DNA of 64,000 bases. Source: Ostrinia nubilalis. Its lineage: Eukaryota > Arthropoda > Insecta > Lepidoptera > Crambidae. Where the stretch lies: positions 7,509,501 to 7,573,500 of the forward strand of contig NC_087093.1 of NCBI RefSeq assembly GCF_963855985.1, read 5' to 3'. Position 1 is the stretch's first letter; every line of letters begins with the position of its first letter. Below are positions 12,201 to 21,300 of the stretch, piece by piece. A program made the position numbers and the translations under genes. Under the pieces are notes generated by a model. That model was given only the letters and a program-made list of their open reading frames with translations. It had not been told where the DNA came from and searched no databases.

Positions 12201-12435
12201 CCTCCCAACGCCCGCGTCCTTGGGATAAGGTCGAGAAGCCCTGTTCTAATAATTTTATTATTAGCTAAGAAATAATAATTTGTAGTGATTAAATTAGCAT
12301 TTAGAGTTGCTACTCAAACTAATTAAAAATAACTTGAAAAAATCGAACTACCTAAGGCGAGAAATTATTATTTAGTGTGTGATTGCAACATACTTATTGT
12401 TTTCTTTTTTGTTTCAGGTGAATACATTGAATTAA
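6275..12435 (+). CDS. CCT4: T-complex protein 1 subunit delta (CCT4), 11 exons
   Basis: Delta subunit of the cytosolic group II chaperonin TRiC/CCT, which folds actin, tubulin and other proteins in an ATP-driven cycle. Exons: 6275-6380, 6624-6676, 6825-6914, 7024-7191, 7469-7610, 8764-8972, 9073-9212, 9397-9601, 10897-11179, 11653-11864, 12418-12435. All have GT-AG borders and the join encodes 541 aa, the usual length for the family. Seen: NDGAT near residues 65-69 and the ATP-site GDGTT at 96-100, LHDAL and GGGAPE (about 420-425) in exon 9, ATETVR/KIDDIVNT at the C-terminus. The start ATG opens [10 protein letters not shown] as in relatives. The last exon codes only VNTLN. Introns 5 and 8 carry DNA transposons. 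Exons 9-10 are extremely GC-rich while exons 1-8 are AT-rich. AATAAA is at 12693. Confidence 0.97.
7737..8677. mobile_element. Non-autonomous TIR transposon in CCT4 intron 5
   Basis: Ends are ATATCGATGGCTCCTACG... and its exact complement ...CGTAGGAGCCATCGATAT, 22-23 bp of perfect terminal inverted repeat around 941 bp with no transposase frame. The target duplication is uncertain because the outermost ATAT is part of the palindrome. A smaller inverted repeat (8220-8312) is nested inside. Confidence 0.7.
8220..8312. repeat. Nested inverted repeat with a tRNA-like B-box phrase
   Basis: Arms 8220-8256 and 8276-8312 mirror each other (AACTTGAAAAAATC, GCCTAAGGC). The loop includes GGCGGGAATTGAACCC, whose complement resembles a tRNA B box. 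A fragment of the same repeat (AACTTGAAAAAATCGAAC) is at 12330-12358. Confidence 0.6.
9842..10846. mobile_element. hAT-type non-autonomous element in CCT4 intron 8
   Basis: Perfect 17-bp terminal inverted repeats TAGAGATGAAACGGATA and a perfect 8-bp target duplication CTTTACAT (9834-9841 and 10847-10854), the hAT signature. Subterminal regions are dense in CCGGATA/TATCCGG motifs on both sides, as expected for transposase binding. No hAT transposase frame is present. The interior contains a reverse-transcriptase fragment of a LINE. Confidence 0.88.
10220..10537 (-). pseudogene. Non-LTR retrotransposon reverse transcriptase fragment inside the hAT element
   Basis: A 105-codon minus-strand open frame with conserved RT blocks: [26 protein letters not shown] and the catalytic FADD. 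It stops immediately after FADDATF and lacks all downstream RT blocks. It lies wholly within the hAT element's TIRs, so the LINE piece inserted into, or was captured by, that element. Family is jockey/CR1-like at best guess. Confidence 0.8.
11180..11652. other. CCT4 intron 9; unassigned repeat-like sequence
   Basis: A plus-strand frame at 11288-11572 (94 codons, no recognisable domain) crosses this intron, and GTAGTTACGCCACTGA near 11568-11583 is repeat-like. I could not define borders or a family. Confidence 0.3.
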
Positions 12436-12733
12436 CAACTTGATGACCATTATTCTTCTTTTAGCTGATAGAAATTTGAAACAGCATTTATTGTGTCTTA
12501 ATGCTTCCGTCTAATACTATCAATGTAATACCTATAGATGGATAGGTGACTGTCTACCAAGGAACATTATTAATTTAATATATTAATGTCACAATGTAAG
12601 ATAAATACATTAATTTTGTGCTTTTATTTTATTATATTTCGCACGTATATTATCTGCGGGCTTAAACCTTCACTAATTATTAGTTTGTTCGAAATAAAGT
12701 ATTAATATCCAAATATTGTCACTTATTTTATTA

Positions 12734-12855
12734 TCCTACTAATATTATAAATGCGAAAGTTAGGATATCTGGATGTTTGTTACTCTAACGCAAAAACTGC
12801 TGAACGGATTTTGATGAAACTTTACAGTATTATTGTTTGTAACCCAGAATCGTGG
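12734..12855 (+). mobile_element. Helitron-like element, 5' part
   Basis: Starts TCCTACTAATATTATAAATG and continues through GGATGTTTGTTACTC, AACGGATTTTGATGAAAC and GTAACCCAGAAT, then loses similarity before the usual 3' hairpin. Related copies: 24189-24335 and 40425-40614. Confidence 0.65.
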
Positions 12856-13092
12856 GTCTGAAGTGTAGTAGTTTAACGAGACCCACGTCACCAGGGGTAT
12901 CATGGGTCTGCAGTGCGGAAACGCGTGCGGTGCGCCCGCGCAGGCCCTTTACCGGCGTGTATTTGTTTTTAAGCTATACCTGTAGGTTCCTCTTCTTGAC
13001 AGTTTGTTGTAGGTACATCAAACTATTAGAGATGAATTCTTATAGATAATTTTTTTCAAAATATATTTTGTGAAATAAAAAGCTATCTTTAA

Positions 13093-14025
13093 CCCTTATT
13101 CAAATAAAGGTAGATATATTACCACTTCGTTTACTTTTAAAAAAGGATCCTAATTTTCGATATAGTGATACTTAAAGATATCGTGGTCACTTATTTATAT
13201 TTTTAAATATATTTTTTTACTTATCTATGCCATCTTACAACTTTTCAACGTCATTTGTCACTGTCAGGTAATGTCAAAGTCAACCAAACGGTTTTGGTGT
13301 GAAAAATTTCAAGTTTTTAGCGCGCGTTTTTGGTATTTTTGAAACTTTGTTCAACGAAAATTCTGATAAGTGCTTTTTCGATTCAAAATCCTAAACTATA
13401 ACATTAATTGTATAGTCTCACTTATAGGCAGCGTCTGCAATTGATTTATTCATATAGTTTAGACATTTTAAAGAAGTGGTAAATAGTTTACCACTGTCCG
13501 ATCCCGTCTTGACAAAAGTTTGATGATATATAAAAATAACTGTTGTTTTTTGTATGTGCACAAATAAAACTAAATAAATATTTGGAGAAATTTTAAGTTA
13601 TTTTGATAACTGTTTACGTAACGTTTTGACATTACGTAATTAGTGAATTTATTGTTAGTTTCAGACTCAAGGTAAGCATAATAATTGTAAGCATAATGAC
13701 CAATATTAATAAATATTATTTTTATAAAAACAATATTATTTCATTCCCAAAATATTTAATAAAATATAGGTAGAACCAAGAGGAAGTCACTAGTCAAGAA
13801 CCAAAAATAAACCAAAACGGACAATGGTAACTATTTTACCACCAACATTGAATAATTTGTAGTCATGAATGGATAATGGTAAATTATTTACCACCCAAAA
13901 AACTACCCCTTCCCCTATTTTTTAATAAATTTTGATCAAAAATATGAAATAAGTGACCCACAAATACCCAAAATCCACTTCAACTTTGTAAAAAAAATGC
14001 ATACCAGCTCGCATTTGAATAAGGG
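13093..14025. mobile_element. piggyBac-type non-autonomous element
   Basis: Flanked on both sides by TTAA (13089-13092 and 14026-14029) with 13-bp inverted ends CCCTTATTCAAAT / ATTTGAATAAGGG. TTAA duplication with CCC ends is diagnostic of piggyBac. 933 bp with no transposase frame. Internal GTAAATTATTTACCAC-like repeats occur. It lies between the 3' ends of CCT4 and MED8. Confidence 0.88.
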
Positions 14026-14050
14026 TTAACTACAAGTTGTACATATTTAT

Positions 14051-15405
14051 TTATCGTTGATAAGGATGTATCTGGTTAGCAGATTTTATGTTGGTCTTGA
14101 TGGCTGATGGTGCTTTAGGCAACGTCGGTGCTGCCGGTCCGGGTTGCGGGGTAGGCCCGCGCGATGGACCCATGCCCATAGGACCGACACCAGCTGGGAC
14201 TATTGCAGGCATTCCAGGTCGCAGCCCTTTGCCAGTCCCTACAGCTGTCACCAATGCATGCGTGTCGGCGAGGATATGAGTAGGTTGCATACCTGTAAAC
14301 AAGAACAAATCAAATAGATACTCAGGTGTAATAAATTAAAAATAATCTTACCCAAATATTATCTCAATAGAATTAGGTTATAGGACATCACAATGAAACA
14401 ACCTTGAGCCAAATTGGGTAGGTCCCCCATATGTGATAGTTTTAAAGAATATTACCTACATTAAAACTTGAAGAGTAACAACAAAAGAACAATAATTCCT
14501 TTCATTAGGTAATAACTAGAAATTAGATTACTGAACTGTTTTTGTATGTGTATATCAATGTGTGCGCAATTACCTGCTGCTCTCATGGATTCTCCTTCCC
14601 AGTCCTCGCGACCCTTGGATATAATTTCCCATACATGACTAACCACTTTAGCAAATTGAGCCACTTGTTTCTGTAATTAAATAAAATTGACAAAAAAAAT
14701 ACATAATCATCTATAGACTCACATTATTTTTCATAAATTAAATGCTCAATCTATTTTAGATAGGTGAATATTCCAACATTGACACATACATTTACAATTT
14801 GGTCAAAACAATCAGAGTTTATGAAACTGATAACCTGATGATTGTTTTATTAAAAAAATTGTAGTGGTTTTAATATCTTTTTGTAACTTTACCTGTGCTG
14901 TGTCATAGCTAAGTGTGCTAGCTTTATGATTAAATTGCTGAAGCCTTTGCTCAGCTTGTGGTTCAGGCTTTGTTCGTAGTAAATCTGGAACTAGATCATG
15001 GGTACATGCTGGCACCCTCCCTTCTGTCAGTCTAGCCAATGCCTCATCTCGTTCACAGCCCAGTTGAAGTGGTAAAACAATACGAGAACGTAAGGACATT
15101 GCTATTTCTGCTTGTAAAATTTTACTCAATCCAGTAAGCTAGAAATGAACAGTGGACATTAGTTAACATAATAATATAGATTTAATAAGAAAATAATAAC
15201 AATCTTATTATTTACTTACATGTCCAGATAGAATAGCATAATTATCTAGGAAAGTAGGCCAGTTTATAGTTTCATATTCAGTTTCTAATTTTGTAATGAG
15301 AGCCTGTATTGCACCTTTCAAATCATTCACTCTATTTAATATAGCTTGTATAGTAGCCTCTAATTGTTTTTCTTCTCGTTGTTGCATATTCATGTTCATG
15401 TTCAT
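14051..15405 (-). CDS. MED8: Mediator complex subunit 8 (MED8), 4 exons
   Basis: Subunit of the Mediator head module, which bridges transcription factors and RNA polymerase II in the nucleus. Exons on the minus strand: 15405-15220, 15138-14893, 14670-14574, 14292-14051; joined frame 256 aa, as in other insects. Recognisable MED8 blocks: LETEYETINWPTFLDNYA in exon 1, LTGLSKIL and LPLQL...TEGRVP in exon 2, KVVSHVWE in exon 3, and the conserved tail KAPSAIKTNIKSANQIHP before the stop. The N-terminus has an odd MNMNMNM run before QQREE, so the exact start among the tandem Met codons is unsure. The poly(A) signal AATAAA (14051-14046) overlaps the stop codon, giving a very short 3'UTR that ends next to the piggyBac-type insertion. 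Confidence 0.95.
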
Positions 15406-15609
15406 TGTGGAAGCAAACTAAATATAATTAATGTATATTTTATTTGTTAGTGTTAATGTGACATAAAATAACCAAAAGATATTATTTATCACAATCCAAT
15501 CGAGAATATAGAATAATTATTAAATTATATTATTTTGTGAATTTTATGGAATTGAAACTAAAATGCTGATGATAGTGCCTGACGCTTTTTTTGATAATAA
15601 AAATGACAG

Positions 15610-16150
15610 CAGTGTTGTTCCTGACAAATTTAGGGTTGCCGTATTCTAATTCCAAAATTGCCGTATTTTTAAGGAAAACTAAAAAAAATTGCCGTATTGT
15701 ACAAAATGTTTAGTTGGTAGGTTTAAATTAAAAAAAATACAAGTGATGTATTATGTACTATGCGTATACTGTTATACTACATTTAAACTTACTTATTTTA
15801 TTCGTCACTTAAAGGTTTTGAATAGTTGTCCTAGAACCTACCCGAATAAAAGTGAAGAATCTACCAAAAAGAGGAACTAACGATTTTAGACATTAACAAC
15901 TCGGAGATAAGGTTGCATTTGATTAAATTCTGTTGACGTTTCTTTTATATGGTTCACAAGTTGGTGTGTTCCATTAAATGAAATATATTTTTGATTACTA
16001 AAATTCATGAAAAACTCATAAAACTCAACCTTAATCAATTGCCGTATATTTTGATACGGTAATGGAAGAGCTGCCGTATACCGTATTTATGGTGCCTAGG
16101 ATGCCTAAATGCCGTATATTACGGCAATTGCCGTATCAAGAACAACACTG
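15610..16150. mobile_element. hAT-type MITE with GCCGTA subterminal repeats
   Basis: Ends CAGTGTTGTTCCTGA and TCAAGAACAACACTG (one mismatch) are flanked by a perfect 8-bp duplication AATGACAG (15602-15609 and 16151-16158). GCCGTA motifs are clustered inside both ends. 541 bp without a transposase. It sits in the MED8/Sec6 head-to-head gap. Confidence 0.88.
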
Positions 16151-16320
16151 AATGACAGACAGACAGACATGTTTTTTTTTATTTGTCAGTTTGATAGTGA
16201 TGTGCCTACTAAAGTCTAATCAAATTAGATATCGATAATCGATATTTAGATTATCAAGACAATTTTACATTGACATAGTAATGTAGAGAGAAAGCAAAAC
16301 TGCAAAGTAGCTGTAAGTAT

Positions 16321-16486
16321 GCAATCGGCTGACAAATATTTCGAGTAGTCAATCATTTTTCAGCTGATTGTCTTACGATTTAGGAAAGGAACATGGCGGC
16401 CATGCCTATTGCGGCCATGTTCCTTTCCCAAATCGTATATGTACCAAACCAAGCACGTTTATTTTAAAGGTTTGCCCGGTCCATAG
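16321..16486. repeat. Dispersed repeat family A, copy 2
   Basis: GCAATCGGCTGACA opens it, followed by an inverted pair GATTTAGGAAAGGAACATGG / CCATGTTCCTTTCCCAAATC and the family tail GCACGTTTATTTTAAAGG...CCCGGTCCATAG. It lies in the MED8/Sec6 intergenic region. Confidence 0.6.
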
Positions 16487-16574
16487 AGTATACGTCAATA
16501 CTGTCGACTGTCAACCACAGCTGTCCTACTGTCGTCCTGTCAATAGTGTCAATCAATTTTAGGAGGAGGAGGCT

Positions 16575-18281
16575 TGGTGGGGGGCCCACCCCTACTCCCA
16601 AAAGCTTCTTTATAACGCCATCGTTCGCAGCCACTTTGATTACGCGTCTTTTCTTCTAGACCCTTGCAATAAAGTTCCCCTCGATAAATTAGCTAAAAGC
16701 CAGTCAAAGTGCTTACGTATTATTTTGGGAGCCATGAAATCTTCGCCTATAAACGCGTTACAAGTTGAGTGCGTTGACCCTCCCCTCTATTTACGTAGGC
16801 AATACCTCAGCGACCGTTTCTTTGTCAAGGTCGCTCAGAATGCTTCCCACCCTCTTTTAGAAAAACTTGAGCTTCTCTCATCTCCTAATAATCCATCATC
16901 TTCTCAAAAAACCCCTTGCATTCTGCTAAGCTTCCAAAAATTTGGTCGTCTCCCATGTCCCATTACTAAAATTACTACTTTCCCCCTCTTCTCAAACAGC
17001 TTCGAATCCTTAATATTTCAACCCCCTATTATTCTAAATTTTGGTATTTCAAAAGACTCTCCTACAGCTCCTCAAGAATTCAGAAATATTCTGTCCGAAC
17101 ACTGGCAAGGATGGCTCACGATGTACACAGATGCGTCCAAGCTCGCTGATGACGGCTGTGTCGGCGCCGCAGTGTGGATACCTGTGTATAAAGTCGCACT
17201 TAGCTTTAAATGTCCCCCGGTTACATCGGTTTTCACCGGTGAAGCTACAGCTATCTTAGAAGCCATACTTTATGTGAAATCCCATTCGTTAAATAACGTT
17301 TTAATCTTCTCGGACTCCCTTAGTTGCCTACAATCAATTTTGGCTAACCCTTTCAAATGCAAAGTAAAATTCCCCACAGTTCTAAAAATAAGACAAGCCC
17401 TTTTCGATTGTCGACTGAAGGATATCAACATAGTATTGGCTTGGATTCCTAGTCACAGAGGAATCCCAGGTAATGAATCTGTCGACTCGTGTGCTAAACA
17501 TGCCATATCCTTTGGTTCACTAGAACACTACTTTTTATTCTCACACGATGCTGCATCTCTCTCTCAAGGCCATCTCTATAAATCGTGGAGAACTCATTGG
17601 GATAACTCAAAAAGGTTGGCTGGCAAATATTATGCAGATATTCAAAAAGATATTCCCCCTAAACCTTGGTTTTTTAAATACAAACACCTTCCTAAAAGCT
17701 CTGTTTCAATTATATGTCGGTTGCGAATTGGTCATGCGTGTACTCCGGTTCACCTAGCGAAGATGCATATAAAGGATAGTTCCTTGTGCGAATGTGGCTT
17801 AGACGAAGGCACAACCAATCATATTTTTTTTAATTGTCCAAACATAGGTTCCTCCTTATTAGATTTCCTCCCTGACAGCGTCCCTCGCCCTACTAATATT
17901 AAATGTTTACTAAACTCCATGAATCCTCCGCTTTTAAAACAATTATCAAAATTTATCCAATCCCGAAAAATTCGCTTGTAGGTATAATCAAAATTATTTT
18001 TCCCCTCCCAATCTCCCATCCTACCCTCCTTCTCCCACTATTTTAACCCCTGTATTATGTATATATTTGTGTTGTCTCAATTTGTGACGTCTTTTTTGTT
18101 TTGTTTTAGGTACTCACACAAATAATTTCGCTTATTGTTAAAAACTTAAATATTTTCTCTTTTTTTTTTTTTTTTTTTCTCTTAAAACCCTGTAACTTTG
18201 TCAAAGCTGTTTACGTGACATTGGCGAAATCATGGTTCTCAAAACCAAGCCGTCGCCAAAATAAAAGAAGAAGAAGAAGAA
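16575..18281 (+). mobile_element. 5'-truncated non-LTR retrotransposon (RNase H-bearing clade)
   Basis: The open frame begins about 16575 (no start codon needed; LLYNAIVRSHFDY and RIILGAMKSSPINALQ are RT C-terminal blocks) and ends at 17981. After RT comes an RNase H domain: MYTDASK (first Asp), TGEATAILEA (Glu), FSDSLSCL (Asp), WIPSHRGIPGNE. The C-terminus has the CxCG...HIFFNCP zinc-knuckle-like motif typical of ORF2. The 3' end runs into (AAG)n at 18265-18281. RNase H suggests the I/LOA-type lineage. No target duplication was identified. Confidence 0.88.
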
Positions 18282-18370
18282 GGAAAGGAACGAACTTGTA
18301 AAATTTTTGGAGTTCAAGTGGAAATAGTGATTAATAATAAATTAATTTAATTGAATTTATTACGAGCACC

Positions 18371-21300
18371 ATGGACGAGATCGAAGAAGAGGCCAAGGCA
18401 GCTGCAGAAAAAATGGTTATGAATATGATGCAAAGGCCTGGACAACTTGAAAAAGTACGTATAAAGTACTTCTAAACACAGGTTTAATATTATTTAAACT
18501 TTATCAGTAATAAATAATTGCAGTGGAAACTATTATCACTTACATTCTTTTGAATTTTATAAAATTTTTGTGTAATTGGGGATGTACTGTAGATAATTTG
18601 CGCCACTTTATACATGTACTTACTTTCTGACTGAAGTTTTACGGTTGCTTTGAGTTTTCTTTAGTTGCCGCTCCACACATTGATTGCCTATTACGTACTT
18701 ACTGTTCTATGGTCTTGAGACTAGTTGAGTTGAGTTCTATTTTGATCTATGTCATAATAATTCAATTGACCCTAAATAGGTATGTGAGATAATTAAAGCT
18801 GACTCATCATGATTTGGGTTCACAAAACATGCACTCTCAATTATTATGCTGTTTGTTTTAGGTTGAGCACTATAAAAAGAGAATTACCCATAAAAAAGCT
18901 TCAATTGAAGCTCAGTTGAAGTCAGCAGTCCAAGGAAAGCTGGATGGCGTCAGTGTTGGTCTTAAACAGTTGCAGGAATGTCTGGACGATGTTCAGGAAA
19001 TTAGTGTAAAGTAAGACTTCTCAGTAGTTATTTTTTAGTCTTTAACATACTTGTATCATTACCAACATTGATCTGGAATTCTTCTATCAACCTGAAAATA
19101 AAATGTTTTAGTCGAATTTGTTTAAAACATACAGAATATGGATCAACAATAATATTTATATTTTGTAAAGGTAGTATAGGACCTTCCATTTTTTTATTTT
19201 TATGTTTGATATTGAGTATAATATAATATAGTAAACCCTGTAAATGTTTAATTTGATGTTTCTATAATAGCTGTTACTCATAACACAAAGATAAAAGTAT
19301 AGAATACAGCTTAAAATGTTCACTTTGTAAATTAAAATAGTATTACATGACAACTACCGACTAATGAATTATTAATTTAGTAATCATTCATAATTTAGGA
19401 TGGATGAATTAGAGGAGCTGTTAAAAGGAGTTCCTCCTCTGGTTGCGTCCCTGCAAGCTGTGAGGGAGGAGGACTCCCGGCACTCGCAGTACGTCACTGC
19501 CATGGACAGCTTGAAGCACATCTTCACGGTCCCTGAAAGTGTTGCCAAAACAAAGCAGTGGATTGGAGAAGGAAAACTGTTACATGCCCACCAGGTAACA
19601 AAGTTGCATTTGTGACTCAATGAAAAAGTTTTGTTTCAAAGCCATTCTTTGAACCATAAATTGGTTTTCAAAAGATTAATTTGTATGAAATGGTTCAAGG
19701 TGTTCAAAGCATCCATCCAAGAATAATATGTGTTTATATCTTCATGTTCACCTATAAGTATACAGATACTTTATTTACTTTATACATAGACATTATTTAT
19801 TTTTAGTGCCTGAATGATTTGGAGAACTCTAGAGATGATTTGTTATATGAATTACATAGATTGCCAAACCAGTCATCACATGACAAAATTATGTTGAAGG
19901 CATACTTTGAAGATGTAGAAATGGTTTCAAATCTACTTGAAAAACAAATAAAGCTTATTTTGGCAAGAACTTTGAATACTGTTCGTAAAGAGCCCACTGT
20001 TATTGTGACTGCATTAAGAATTATTGAGAGGGAGGAGAAAAGAGATCAAATGGCTTTACAGGTTTGTATCATTTTAAAACTAAATCTATTATGTGCATTG
20101 TTTTCTTCAATAAAAATAGACAAAAAGTAGGACTACATGGTTTTTTATGCACATCTTATCTATTGTGTGTATTTTTGTAGTGGCATATTGTTTTTCAACT
20201 CTGTAGTTTATTTGTGTCATCCTTTACCGCAAATAATTACTGATTATTGTTCAGTTTCCATAATGTTGTATGTTTTTGTATTTTAAAATGATTTTTTATT
20301 TACAGCAACAGTCTCAAACTGGTTTTATGCCGCCTGGTCGCCCTAAGAACTGGCGCACCAAAGCTTTTGAGGTGTTAGAATGTGCCGTCGCTCAACGTAT
20401 CGAGGGAACCCGGGTGGATGAGCGAGAGGACAATAAGCTGTGGCTGGTTCGCTACCTCGAGTTGACGAGACAACTCATTTTGGAAGACTTGAGAGTAGTT
20501 AAAACGCTTTGTGTACCGTGCTTCCCGCCGCACTACGACATAGTCAATAAATATGTAAACATGTACCACACATGTCTGTCGTCCAGTGTAAGTGTTTAGT
20601 AATTTAAAAAATCATTTAAAATAGGGAATTAACAAAGACAGTTTGGCCACCACGCGTCGTCGCGTTGCGCCCTTTCTCCAGTAGAGTCCTTCTCCTTTAT
20701 CAAAACTACTGTACTACTTACTATAAAACGAAACAGTTAGTACTAAGTTCATGGCGTAACATAATATGTTAAATTATTATACATTTTCGTTTGCAGCTAC
20801 AAGATGTAGTTCAGACTGGTATAGAGGGCAATGAATATGTTACCTTGCTATCTTGGATCCTGAACACATATCCTGGGCACGAGTTGATGGGAAGCTTGCA
20901 ACTTAACATTGATGTTTCTAAACTGCCTCCTTTGCTCAGTGAAGAAATTATGCAAAAACTACAAGATGAATACTTACAGGTACCTATTGTATGATGTGAT
21001 TATTGTAATGTAATTGTAAGTTAACTTAAAAACTTATTGTTATGCAATATGTGTACAGAAAATGGAATCAAACTACATGGAATGGATGGAGAAAACTCTC
21101 GAGTCGGAGCGAGCAGAGTGGAGCGGACAAAGGGCCCCCGAAGTGGAGCCACACTCTAACGCCTACCACACGCATGCACCCGTCATTATTTTCCAAATGA
21201 TTGATCAAAACTTGCAGGTAAATATGGAATCAAAAATAGCTTTTTTGTTATGAAAAAAATTATAGGTACATACTCATGTTATGTTAGACAGGGACAGACA

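Noticed and set aside
12033..12275. 80-codon plus-strand frame in the last CCT4 intron
   Set aside because: Low-complexity content and no match to the flanking exons; looks like repeat-derived intron sequence.
16725..17981. 418-codon frame as a host RNase H gene
   Set aside because: RT blocks run in frame upstream of the ATG and an ORF2-type zinc knuckle follows; it is a truncated LINE.
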